NCBI GenBank assembly: GCA_038562375.1
Contig: JBCFAY010000009.1
Coordinates: 1-64,000 of the forward strand
Source: JBCFAY01 sp038562375
GTDB lineage: Bacteria; Bacillota; Clostridia; Christensenellales; CAG-138
Direction of reading: 5' to 3'
DNA: 64,000 nt
Below, in pieces: positions 43,866 through 52,575 of this stretch (position 1 is the first letter of the stretch; each line of letters opens with the position of its first letter). Below the pieces are notes generated by a model. That model did not search any database and was not told where the DNA came from. It worked only from the letters and a program-made list of their open reading frames with translations. Made by a program: the position numbers and the translations under genes.

Positions 43866-45383
43866 TCACGCGCTCTCGCTCCTTTTGCCCAGCATCATCA
43901 AACCGATCTGCTGCACCGAATCCTCGGTGGCGGGCACCTCGCCCATGATCTCGCCCTTGAACAGGACGAGGATGCGGTCGCTGACGGCCAAAAGCTGCGA
44001 AATCTCGGTGGATACCAGCAGCACGGCCTTGCCCTCGTCCCGCTCGTTCACGAGGCGGGCGTGAATGAATTCGATGGCGCCGATGTCCAGGCCGCGGGTA
44101 GGATTGCAGGCGATGAGCAATTCGTGCTCGCGCTCCATCTCCCGGGCGATGACGATCTTCTGCTGGTTGCCGCCGCTCATGTTGCCGGCGCGGGTATCGG
44201 GCCCGTTGGCCTTGATGCCGTATCGGCCGATGATCTCTTTCACCCGCCGGTCGATGAATTTTCCCTGCAGGAATCCCTTCCTGGCGTAAGGCTCCTTCCA
44301 TCTCTCCTTGAGTATAAAGTTGTCCCGCACCGTGAAGGAGAGGGCCAGCCCTTCGGTCTGCCGGTTGAAGGGGATATTGGAAACGCCGCTGTCCAAAACG
44401 GCTTTGGGTTTTTTACCGGTGATGTCCTTGCCGTTGACGCACACCGTGCCCGATACCACCGGGATGTGGCCCATTATGGCGCTGATGAGCTCCATCTGTC
44501 CGTTGCCGTCCACCCCGGCGATGCCCACCGTTTCCCCGGCGCGCACGTCGAAGGAGACGCCGTTGACCGCAAGTATGCCGTTGTCCGCCTTCACCTTCAG
44601 ATCCCGCACCGACAAAACGGTATCCTTGGGGCAGCAGGCCCTGCGCTCGGGGCAGATGTTCACGTCCCGGCCCACCATCCTGTTGGCCAGATCGTGCTCG
44701 GTAGCGCCTTCCGCGGAAGCGGTGCCCATGAAGCGGCCGTCCCGCAGTATGCTGACCCGGTCGCAGAAGGCCATGACCTCCCGCATCTTGTGGGTGATGA
44801 AAATAACGGTGTTGCCCTGCCCCGCCCAGGCGCGCAGCACGGTGAACAGTTCGTCCGTCTCCTGCGGGGTCAGCACGGAGGTCGGCTCATCCATGATGAG
44901 CACGCTCACGCCCTTATAGAGCGCCTTGACGATTTCCACGCGCTGCTGGTCTCCCACGCTAAGATCCTGGATCCTGGCGTCGGGATCGAGGCAAAGTCCG
45001 GTGCTGTGGGCGATCTCGACCACCCTGGCGCGCGCGGCGGCGGTGTTGAGGAGCGGTTCGCGCTCGAGCTTCGTACCCAGTATGATGTTCTCGAGCACCG
45101 TAAACTTCTGTATCAGCATGAAATGCTGGTGCACCATGCCGATGCCGTGCCCGATGGCGTCCTGCGGCCCGGAGATCGTCACAGGCTTGCCGTCGATGCG
45201 AATGCAGCCCTCGTCGGGATGCAAAAGCCCGTAGAGCATGTTCATAAGGGTCGTCTTCCCCGCCCCGTTCTCGCCGAGCAGCGCATGGATCTCACCCTTT
45301 TTAAAGCCGATGGTCACATCGTCGCAGGCGGTTACGCCGGGAAACCGCTTGGTGATGTGTTCCATCGAAATGTAGTCGGTCAT
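43866..45383 (-). CDS. BMP-type ABC importer ATPase, system 2
   Basis: This 505-residue double-domain ATPase has GENGAGKTT, LSVGDQQRVE and VLIMDEPTSVLT in the first half, and GVDGNGQME and MSGGNQQK in the second. The order of features equals the system 1 ATPase, but the sequences are well diverged. GGGAGGAATCC precedes the start. It follows the amidohydrolase gene after a 154-base structured spacer. Confidence 0.92.
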   Translation of the reverse strand: MTDYISMEHITKRFPGVTACDDVTIGFKKGEIHALLGENGAGKTTLMNMLYGLLHPDEGCIRIDGKPVTISGPQDAIGHGIGMVHQHFMLIQKFTVLENIILGTKLEREPLLNTAAARARVVEIAHSTGLCLDPDARIQDLSVGDQQRVEIVKALYKGVSVLIMDEPTSVLTPQETDELFTVLRAWAGQGNTVIFITHKMREVMAFCDRVSILRDGRFMGTASAEGATEHDLANRMVGRDVNICPERRACCPKDTVLSVRDLKVKADNGILAVNGVSFDVRAGETVGIAGVDGNGQMELISAIMGHIPVVSGTVCVNGKDITGKKPKAVLDSGVSNIPFNRQTEGLALSFTVRDNFILKERWKEPYARKGFLQGKFIDRRVKEIIGRYGIKANGPDTRAGNMSGGNQQKIVIAREMEREHELLIACNPTRGLDIGAIEFIHARLVNERDEGKAVLLVSTEISQLLAVSDRILVLFKGEIMGEVPATEDSVQQIGLMMLGKRSESA

Positions 45384-45537
45384 TTGGATTCCTCCCTCAG
45401 GTTCGATGAGGCGGCAGCCACGGGCTGTACGCCCTTTGCCCTGGCTGGGATCGGGTGTCTGAGGCTGTTTGATCGAACCCCGGCACCCCTGCCAAGTCAG
45501 TTGCGGTTTGGTTCGTTGAGCCGTATAAAACCTGTCC
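45384..45537 (-). other. Structured spacer between amidohydrolase and ATPase genes
   Basis: On the minus strand GGTTCGAT and its complement ATCGAACC (about 45399-45408 and 45470-45479) can close a long hairpin, with CAGCC / GGCTG and GGGC / GCCC stems inside. It resembles a processing or regulatory hairpin more than a known riboswitch. Confidence 0.4.
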
Positions 45538-47259
45538 TTATTCCTGCATGAAGTGGAAACGGTGCAGCGAGATAAACAGGCTCAGAAGCTTATTGACCAC
45601 GGGATCGCCTTGGTTGCGGTTGCCGAGCGTCTCCAGGGCGGCGTCCACCTCGGCGGATTTGTCGTGCAGCTCGTTCATGGTCATGTCGGCCATCATGCCG
45701 TAGATCTCGGTGGGCAAAACGGCTTTGTTCAACCCGTTCTCGGTGACGATGCAGGCGCCGGAGTACCTGTCGACTTCTTTGGCGCAGCAGCACATTTCGC
45801 CGCTTTCCTGGCCCACCACCACAAGATAGGGCACCGGGACCGGGAAGGCGGTGGCCACCGCGCCGCTGTTTACATACACGCCCTTGAAGAAGCCGTTGAT
45901 GATGTGGCGGCTGCCGTCTTTCTTATAGCGGCGGATGACGCTGATGCGGGCCAGTTTTTCACCCTCATATTCGGGCACGATCGCGCCGTTCCTTACAGGG
46001 AGCCAGATTTCCTGATAGAACTTGGCGTGGCCGCGGCCATACACATCGAACAGATAGACCTTTGCTTTGGTACCGTCCTCGCTCATCTCGATTGGTGATA
46101 CGTTTAACTGATCGGCAGTTAAATCTTCCAGGCCCGGGATACCCTTTTTGCGCATAGCGGAGTAGTCGATATCGGTGTTTTTGAGCAGCTTCTTTTCCTT
46201 GGCAATCAGTTCGCCGTCCTTGAAGACATAGAGAGGATTGATGTCGGAAAGGCTGTCGGTAAGGACGATATCGGCAAAGCGGCCGGGGGTCAAAGAGCCG
46301 ATCTTATCATCCATGCGGTGGTAGCGGGCGGTGTTCAAAGTCGCCATCTTGATGGCCTTGATGGGGCTCATTCCCATTTTGGCACAGTAGGAAATGATCC
46401 AGCCCATGTGACCTTGTTTGAGCAGACGATCCATGGAGATGTTGTCGGTGCACAGCAGAAAATTTTCCTCAGGAAACTTGTGTTTAATGATGGCGGATAT
46501 CAGGGTTTCGATGACTTCGGGGCTGCCCACGCCGAACTTGATCTGGGTGGCGTAGCCATAGCGGATGCTCTTGGCGATGTCCTCAGCGTTCCATACGTCG
46601 TGGTTGTTTGTGCTGCCGATGGCCGGCAGGAAGTTCAGTTCCATGTCGCTGAGGGTGGTGACTCCCCAGTGGCTGTTGATGAAGCCGCCCTTTTCCCGCG
46701 CCCAGGCCGCCTTTTGGAAATCCTCCTCGTTGCCGCTGCTGTAGGAGAAGTGCTCGAACTCCCCAAGGCCGATGAAGGGCTCCATGTCTAAAAGCTCTTT
46801 GGTGATGCCGGCAGCCACTTTTTTGCCGGGGGCAAAAGCAAAGATGCGGTATGGCAGCCTTTGGTAATCCTTGAACAGTACCCTGGCCGCCTCAACACCC
46901 TCTTCACCGGCGGCGCCGATGAGATCGAGGCACTCGGCAAAGATAGTGGTGGTGCCGTTTGGAACAATGGCCTCGGCCAAAGCGGTGGGGTTTACCAGTT
47001 GAGACTCGAAGTGGAAGTGCGCGTCGATCAGGCCGGGAATGGCGAACAGCCCCTGGCCGTCGAACGTCTCGCGCGCTTTGGCGATCGTTTCGTCCGGGTT
47101 GAGCGCGACGATTTTGCCGCCGTGTATGAGCAGCGACCCTTTATAGGTCGTTTCCCCGTGCACGTCCAGCACGACGATGTTCTTTATCAGAAGATCGGCC
47201 TGATGCCGGCCATGCAGGATCTCAAAGATCTCACGGACTTTTTGCAGCTCTGTGCTCAT
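45538..47259 (-). CDS. Adenine-deaminase-like amidohydrolase
   Basis: This 573-residue metal-dependent hydrolase has the length and domain plan of adenine deaminase Ade (amidohydrolase barrel about 60-370, C-terminal domain to 573). D79-A-H81-F-H83 is the HxH metal motif, and LLCTDNISMDRLLKQGHM matches the Ade CTDD region. However, the Ade motif DPHE is replaced by AECLDL (108-113), and the second His/Glu region reads NNHDVW. A different substrate, such as a modified purine or another heterocyclic amine, is plausible. It is 12 bases after the lacI-type gene and upstream of the importer, so it should act on the imported compound. Confidence 0.75.
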   Translation of the reverse strand: MSTELQKVREIFEILHGRHQADLLIKNIVVLDVHGETTYKGSLLIHGGKIVALNPDETIAKARETFDGQGLFAIPGLIDAHFHFESQLVNPTALAEAIVPNGTTTIFAECLDLIGAAGEEGVEAARVLFKDYQRLPYRIFAFAPGKKVAAGITKELLDMEPFIGLGEFEHFSYSSGNEEDFQKAAWAREKGGFINSHWGVTTLSDMELNFLPAIGSTNNHDVWNAEDIAKSIRYGYATQIKFGVGSPEVIETLISAIIKHKFPEENFLLCTDNISMDRLLKQGHMGWIISYCAKMGMSPIKAIKMATLNTARYHRMDDKIGSLTPGRFADIVLTDSLSDINPLYVFKDGELIAKEKKLLKNTDIDYSAMRKKGIPGLEDLTADQLNVSPIEMSEDGTKAKVYLFDVYGRGHAKFYQEIWLPVRNGAIVPEYEGEKLARISVIRRYKKDGSRHIINGFFKGVYVNSGAVATAFPVPVPYLVVVGQESGEMCCCAKEVDRYSGACIVTENGLNKAVLPTEIYGMMADMTMNELHDKSAEVDAALETLGNRNQGDPVVNKLLSLFISLHRFHFMQE

Positions 47260-47271
47260 TGGGTTACTCCT

Positions 47272-48285
47272 TTAACATCCGACCTTGACGGCGGACGGCA
47301 TTAATGTGCTCTCCCTTTTCAGCAGGGAAGGCTCAATCACGGTTAACGGCTCAAACGGGCGGCCTTCGATCTGCGCGAGCATCAGCTCCGCCCCGCGCAC
47401 GCCAAGCTCGTGGTTCTTCAGATCGACGCCGGTCAGTTCCGGCACGGTGATCGACGAAATCACCGAATTGCCGAGGCCGATCACGCCGATCTGCTCCGGG
47501 ATGCGTTTCCCCCGGCGGACAAGCGCCTTTGTCAAACGCGCGGCAAGTATTTCGTTGAGCACGAACACGCCGTCGACCTCCTGCGCCTCCAATTGGTTCA
47601 GGCACGCGTCGGACTGTGAAAGGCCGTGTTCGGCGTACACAAGCAGCGGCTCGTCGAGCCCCGCGGCAAGCGCAGGCACGGAAAAACGCGAGCGGTGCCG
47701 GGCGATGAGCGCCTCGTCGCTCAGCTGATGCACCAATGCGAGGCGGCGCTTGCCGGTGTCGACCAGATGCGCTGCGGCAAGCTCGCTCGCGCGGAAGAAA
47801 TCCGGGTAAATGACGGGGCATCCATCCGGCTTGACGACCCGGTTCATATACACGGCGGGAATGCCGCGGTCGAGCAGCATATGGAGCGATTCCCGGAAGG
47901 AATAATCCTGCGACTGCCCCATGAAAATGACGCCCGCCACCATGTTCTCGCGCATGGACATCAGGATCTCCTGCTCGGTACGTTCCGCATTGCCCACCTC
48001 GAAAATAAAGAGGTTGTAGTGGCTCTGAAGCAGCCGCTGGCTGATGCCCGCCGTCATCTCGGAATAGTACATGTTGTTGATGCGGGGAAGGATCACCGCG
48101 ACGTTCTGCGTGCGGTTGCGCTTGAGGGATTGGGCGACCATGTTGGGGACATAGCCGAGCTCGTCGATTGCCTTGAGTATGCGTTCCTCGGTTTGCTTTT
48201 TGACCACGATGTTGTTGTTCAGGTACCGGGAAACGGTGCATATGCTCACATTGGCATGCTTGGCAATATCCTTGATGGTCGGCAT
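47272..48285 (-). CDS. LacI-family transcriptional regulator
   Basis: This 337-residue repressor has the LacI helix-turn-helix (IKDIAKHANVSICTVSRYLN at residues 4-23), hinge and periplasmic-binding-like sensor domain. It heads the amidohydrolase - importer - corrinoid cluster and should sense its substrate. A LacI-type operator, TGAAACGTTTAA, lies 46 bases upstream of the start, so autoregulation and control of the whole cluster are likely. GGAGGGG precedes the ATG at 48283-48285. Confidence 0.93.
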   Translation of the reverse strand: MPTIKDIAKHANVSICTVSRYLNNNIVVKKQTEERILKAIDELGYVPNMVAQSLKRNRTQNVAVILPRINNMYYSEMTAGISQRLLQSHYNLFIFEVGNAERTEQEILMSMRENMVAGVIFMGQSQDYSFRESLHMLLDRGIPAVYMNRVVKPDGCPVIYPDFFRASELAAAHLVDTGKRRLALVHQLSDEALIARHRSRFSVPALAAGLDEPLLVYAEHGLSQSDACLNQLEAQEVDGVFVLNEILAARLTKALVRRGKRIPEQIGVIGLGNSVISSITVPELTGVDLKNHELGVRGAELMLAQIEGRPFEPLTVIEPSLLKRESTLMPSAVKVGC

Positions 48286-48330
48286 CGCAGTCCCCTCCAT
48301 GATAAAGTTGAACCTTGTGAATCGTATTAG

Positions 48331-48342
48331 TGAAACGTTTAA
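48331..48342 (-). promoter_or_regulatory. LacI-type operator
   Basis: TGAAACGTTTAA, a 12-base near-perfect dyad centred on CG as in LacI/GalR family sites, 18 bases downstream of the -10 box of the regulator promoter. Confidence 0.7.
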
Positions 48343-48359
48343 GTTTTATGTTGAATATT

Positions 48360-48388
48360 ATTCTATATGCTTTTTGCAATTCCTGCAA
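48360..48388 (-). promoter_or_regulatory. Promoter of the LacI cluster
   Basis: On the minus strand, TTGCAG (48383-48388), 17 bases, TAGAAT (48360-48365). Confidence 0.6.
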
Positions 48389-48598
48389 GAGGCAAAAATT
48401 TTTTAAAACTGTTTTATGAAGGGTATAGGTAATAAAGAAGATATACGGCTTTGCGCAGCCTTTGCCTGGGGTCCTTAAATATCCCTCTTTTTGCCCAACC
48501 GCTCCGGATACCGCCCATAAATGCACGATACCTGAGATCGCCGAACTCCCAATCATTCGCTTTGCACATTTTACTAAAAATATTTTACTTCTTTATTA

Positions 48599-48627
48599 TT
48601 GACACTGATTTCAAATGGTATTATGAT
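48599..48627 (+). promoter_or_regulatory. Promoter of the third BMP operon
   Basis: A perfect TTGACA (48599-48604), 17 bases, TATGAT (48622-48627). The leader to the first gene is about 170 bases. Confidence 0.8.
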
Positions 48628-48641
48628 TAGCGCATCAAGTC

Positions 48642-48663
48642 ATAGGACGGTCGACAGTCCTAT
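48642..48663 (+). promoter_or_regulatory. Operator-like dyad after the third BMP promoter
   Basis: ATAGGAC-N8-GTCCTAT with an inner GTCGAC makes a 22-base dyad matching in 20 positions, just downstream of the start site. It is a candidate site for the GntR regulator encoded at the end of this operon. Confidence 0.6.
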
Positions 48664-48803
48664 AAATTTAACCGTATCAGCAAAGCCAATCATTCAGTCC
48701 CCTTTTATATCCCGGCAGAAGGGAGGAAGGCCGCCAGCCATATGTTTCTTTTGCAACTGCGCTAATCTCAAGATTTATCAATTCAAGAAAGAAGGATCGT
48801 TTC

Positions 48804-49889
48804 ATGAAGAAGGCAAAAATTGCGCTCTGCTTGGTTCTTCCCATTTTAATGCTGTTCTCCCTCTGGGGATGCGCACAGCAGCCCGCCCAAGCGCCGGAAA
48901 ACAGCCAAACGCAGGCCACTTCCGGACAGGCAGAAACGCCGGCCGGAGCTTCCGAGAAAATCCGCGTCGCGCTGGTACTGCCCGGCTCGCTCAACGACGG
49001 CGGCTGGAACGCCAACGCCTACGCGGGATTGATGTCGCTGCAGGGCAAGGGATACGAGGTCGCTTTTACTGAAAATGTAGCCATTTCCGCCATCGAGGAA
49101 GCGCTCAACAACTATGCGTCAAAAGGATACGATCTCATCGTCGGCCATGGTTTTGAGTTCGGCGAGCCCACGTTGCGCGTTGCGCCGCAGTATCCGGAGG
49201 TACATTTCTTCGTCAGCGGGAAAGTCCCCGACGGCGTTGACGTCAACGCGCTGCCGGCCAATGTCGGGTTCATGGATATGAAGGAATATGAAGCGGCATA
49301 TTTGGCCGGTATCGTAGCCGGCGGCATGACCAAGAGCAACGTCATCGGGTATATCGCAGGCTTGGAAATCCCGTCGCAGCTTTCCAATATGGCCGGTTTT
49401 GTGAAGGGTGTCGCCTCCATCAACCCGAACGCAAAGGTTTACGGCGTGGTAACCGGTTCGTTTGAAGATCCCGCCAAAGGTCAGGAGGCCGCGAATGCCC
49501 AGATCGATATGGGCGCCGACATCATCTGCCATTCCGCCGACTCTACCGGCATGGGCGCCATTCAGGCGGCCGCGGAAAAAGGCGTTTATATCGTCGGGTA
49601 TGGCAGCGATCAGAATGATATCCAGCCGGATCTGGTGCTGACCTCCTTCATCACGAAGAACTCCGAGGTGATCGAAATGCAGGTGGCGCGCATCGAGCAA
49701 GGTACGTTCGGCGGCCTGTGGACGCCCGGCATCGCGGACGGGATCTGCTACATTGCCCCGTATCACGGCTTGGAGGGCGTCATACCCGCTAACGTGAAAG
49801 CCGCCGTGGAGGATGCAACGGCCAAGATCATCTCCGGCGAGCTGGTCGTGCCCGCCATTTACGAGCGCATCGACGAAAAAATCGGCTGA
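48804..49889 (+). CDS. BMP-family substrate-binding lipoprotein, system 3
   Basis: This 361-residue receptor has a lipobox ending in C23 (FSLWGC), a Gln/Thr/Pro-rich linker to about residue 50 and the BMP domain with VALVLPGSLNDGGWNANAY. The rest diverges from systems 1 and 2 in the binding region (GHGFEFGEP). It opens a plus-strand operon with ATPase, two permeases, two amidohydrolases, a creatininase-like hydrolase and a GntR regulator. AGAAGGATC precedes the start. Confidence 0.92.
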   Translation: MKKAKIALCLVLPILMLFSLWGCAQQPAQAPENSQTQATSGQAETPAGASEKIRVALVLPGSLNDGGWNANAYAGLMSLQGKGYEVAFTENVAISAIEEALNNYASKGYDLIVGHGFEFGEPTLRVAPQYPEVHFFVSGKVPDGVDVNALPANVGFMDMKEYEAAYLAGIVAGGMTKSNVIGYIAGLEIPSQLSNMAGFVKGVASINPNAKVYGVVTGSFEDPAKGQEAANAQIDMGADIICHSADSTGMGAIQAAAEKGVYIVGYGSDQNDIQPDLVLTSFITKNSEVIEMQVARIEQGTFGGLWTPGIADGICYIAPYHGLEGVIPANVKAAVEDATAKIISGELVVPAIYERIDEKIG

Positions 49890-49954
49890 TAGGCCGTGGT
49901 TGAAGGAGATCCGGCGCGGCCAAGCCGCGCCGGTACCCGAGAACAGGAGGACAT

Positions 49955-51496
49955 ATGTCGTCATCCGATATTCTTGAAATGAAGAACATCACGAAGCGTT
50001 TCGGCAGCATGCTTGCAAACGACGAGGTGAGCATTCATGTCCGGGAGGGGGAGATCCTCGCGCTGCTGGGCGAAAACGGCGCCGGGAAAAGCACCCTGAT
50101 GAATATCTTATACGGCTTGTATAAGCCCACTTCCGGCACGATTTACTGGAAGGGCAAACCGGTCGTCATCGACAGTCCGATCAAAGCCATCCGTATGGGC
50201 ATCGGCATGGTGCATCAGCATTTTATGCTGATCCCCGCCCTCAAAACTTGGGAAAACGTGGTCTTGGGGCTGGGCGACGAGCAAAAACACATCCTCCATC
50301 CGGAGATTGCAAAAGAGAAGATTCTAAAGATCGCGGCGGATTACAAATTGCAGATCAATCCGGATGCAAGGATCAACACCCTATCCGTAGGCCTGCAGCA
50401 GCAGGTGGAGATCTTGAAGGTACTCTATCGGGGCTCCAGCTTGCTCATACTCGACGAACCGACCGGCGTTTTGACGCCGCCGGAGAAGGAAAAGCTGTTC
50501 GGAACGCTCAAAAGCCTGGCGCAAAGCGGGCTCTCGGTGATATTCATCTCGCACAAGCTGGATGAGGTGATGGAGATCAGCGACCGGGTAAGCGTGCTCT
50601 GCCGCGGAAAGAACGTGGCCACGGTCGATACGAAGGATATGACCAAAGAACGCCTGGCAAGGCTGATGGTAGGCAGAGACGTGGTCTTTACCGTGGAAAA
50701 AAACGCTGTGCAGCAAAGCGGCGAAACCATATTGGACATAGAGGACCTCTGTGTGAACGGCGAACGGCTGGCTTCGACGCTCCAGTCGATCAGCATGCGC
50801 ATCCGCAGCGGCGAGATCTACGGCGTTGCCGGAGTCGACGGAAACGGCCAGAGCGAACTGATGGAATCGATCGCCGGGCTGCGAAAAGTATGCAAAGGCT
50901 GCATCCGTATCGACGGGAAGGATGTAACCAACGCGACGCCTGCCCAGGTCATCGATTGCCGCACCGCTTTCATCCCGGAAGACCGCAAGCAGGTGGGCAC
51001 GGTAAAGAGCTTCGGGATCGAGAAAAACATGATCCTAAGGGATATCGACAACCCGAGTCATACCCGGTATGGACTCATCGATTATAAAAAACTGCGCGAC
51101 GAAGCGGATAAAGTCATCGAGGAATACGATATCCGTTTCCTGGAACGGGAATCCCCGGTCGGCCTGCTTTCCGGGGGCAACCTGCAAAAGGTCATCCTGT
51201 CGCGTGAACTTCGCTCCAACCCCAGGCTGCTGCTGGCGATGCATCCGACCCGCGGCCTCGACGTGGGAGCAATCGAATTCATCCATAAAAAGCTGTTGGA
51301 GGCCCGCGGCCGCGGCGCGGCGATTTTGCTGATTTCTTCCGAACTCGAGGAGATCATGTCCCTTTCCGACCGCGTGGTGGTGATCTGCAACGGGAAAATA
51401 TCCCGGGAGCTTGCGGCAAGCGATGTTACCATCGAGAACATCGGCATGCTCATGGGCGGCGAAAATGCCGTATGCGGGGAGGAAAGCCATGCTTAA
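49955..51496 (+). CDS. BMP-type ABC importer ATPase, system 3
   Basis: This 513-residue double ATPase has GENGAGKST, LSVGLQQQVE and LLILDEPTGVLT in domain 1, and GVDGNGQSE and LLSGGNLQKVI in domain 2. AGGAGG precedes the start. It overlaps the next permease by 8 bases. Role as in the other two systems; ligand set by the adjacent BMP protein. Confidence 0.92.
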   Translation: MSSSDILEMKNITKRFGSMLANDEVSIHVREGEILALLGENGAGKSTLMNILYGLYKPTSGTIYWKGKPVVIDSPIKAIRMGIGMVHQHFMLIPALKTWENVVLGLGDEQKHILHPEIAKEKILKIAADYKLQINPDARINTLSVGLQQQVEILKVLYRGSSLLILDEPTGVLTPPEKEKLFGTLKSLAQSGLSVIFISHKLDEVMEISDRVSVLCRGKNVATVDTKDMTKERLARLMVGRDVVFTVEKNAVQQSGETILDIEDLCVNGERLASTLQSISMRIRSGEIYGVAGVDGNGQSELMESIAGLRKVCKGCIRIDGKDVTNATPAQVIDCRTAFIPEDRKQVGTVKSFGIEKNMILRDIDNPSHTRYGLIDYKKLRDEADKVIEEYDIRFLERESPVGLLSGGNLQKVILSRELRSNPRLLLAMHPTRGLDVGAIEFIHKKLLEARGRGAAILLISSELEEIMSLSDRVVVICNGKISRELAASDVTIENIGMLMGGENAVCGEESHA

Positions 51497-52574
51497 GCTT
51501 AAAAAAAGAGGAAAGGGTTCCCCGAACCCATTGCTGGAAAACGGCGAGATCATCGCCATATCGATCGTCGCCGCGTTTCTGGTAAGCATCGTATTCGTCC
51601 TTGCGCTGGGCGAGAACCCTTTCGCGGCGTACAGCTCCATGCTGCAAGCGTTGGGAAAACGCTACGGTCTGGCCGAAACCGTCGCCAAAGCAACGCCGCT
51701 GATCATCATCAGCCTCGGCCTCACGCTGGCGCTTCGGGGAGGCCTTTCCAACCTGGGCGGCGACGGACAATTCTATATGGGCGCCATCGCCTCGGTCTGC
51801 GTCGGTCTTTACCTCCCCGCCGGCTGGCCGAAACTGCTGATCTGGATCCTCGCTTTCGCGATCGGGGCCGCTGCAGGCGGCCTGTGGGGGGCTCTGGCGG
51901 GCTACCTAAGGGCGCGCTTCAACACCAGCGAGGTCATCATCACCATAATGCTCAACTATGTGGCACTCTATATCGTGGGATTTCTGGTGCACGGGCCGCT
52001 GCAGGCGCCGGGCGGCATCCCGCAGACCAGAGCCCTGCCGGTTGGGCTGCAATTCCCCAAGCTCCTGGAGGGTACCCGGGCGCACACGGGCATACTCGTC
52101 GGATTGCTGGCCGCGCTGCTCGTTTGGTTTATCTTTCGCCGCACAACCCTCGGCTACCGCATCCAGGCGGTCGGTGAAGCGCCAAAAGCCGCCCAATACG
52201 GCGGCATCCATACCAAGTGGTATATGGTCGTCATCATGGGCATCAGCGGAGCTTTCGCCGGCATCGCGGGCATGGTGGAGGTCTACGGCGTGCACTACAG
52301 GGTGCTCGAAGGAATCACCTCCAGCTTCGGCTTTACCGCGCTGTTGATCGCTTTGCTCGCCAAACTCAATCCCCTCGGCGCGGTGCTGGGGAGCCTCTTC
52401 ATCAGCGCTTTGACGGTGGGGGCCAACTCCATGCAGATCGATATGAACGTGCCCACCAGCATCGTCAACGTGGTGCAAAGCCTGATCATTTTCTTCATGC
52501 TGGTCATGCCCAAAATCAAGACGGACTTCATGGAACGGATCAAAAACGCCGGGCGGATCGGAGGTCAGCCATAA
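51489..52574 (+). CDS. BMP-type ABC importer permease A, system 3
   Basis: This 361-residue permease has ALRGGLSNLGGDGQFYMG and the coupling region IQAVGEAPKAAQYGGIHTKW. The ATG at 51489 is preceded by GGAGGAAAGCC inside the ATPase end; an in-frame upstream extension is unlike the family. The second permease follows after one base. Confidence 0.92.
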   Translation: MLKLKKRGKGSPNPLLENGEIIAISIVAAFLVSIVFVLALGENPFAAYSSMLQALGKRYGLAETVAKATPLIIISLGLTLALRGGLSNLGGDGQFYMGAIASVCVGLYLPAGWPKLLIWILAFAIGAAAGGLWGALAGYLRARFNTSEVIITIMLNYVALYIVGFLVHGPLQAPGGIPQTRALPVGLQFPKLLEGTRAHTGILVGLLAALLVWFIFRRTTLGYRIQAVGEAPKAAQYGGIHTKWYMVVIMGISGAFAGIAGMVEVYGVHYRVLEGITSSFGFTALLIALLAKLNPLGAVLGSLFISALTVGANSMQIDMNVPTSIVNVVQSLIIFFMLVMPKIKTDFMERIKNAGRIGGQP

Positions 52575-52575
52575 T

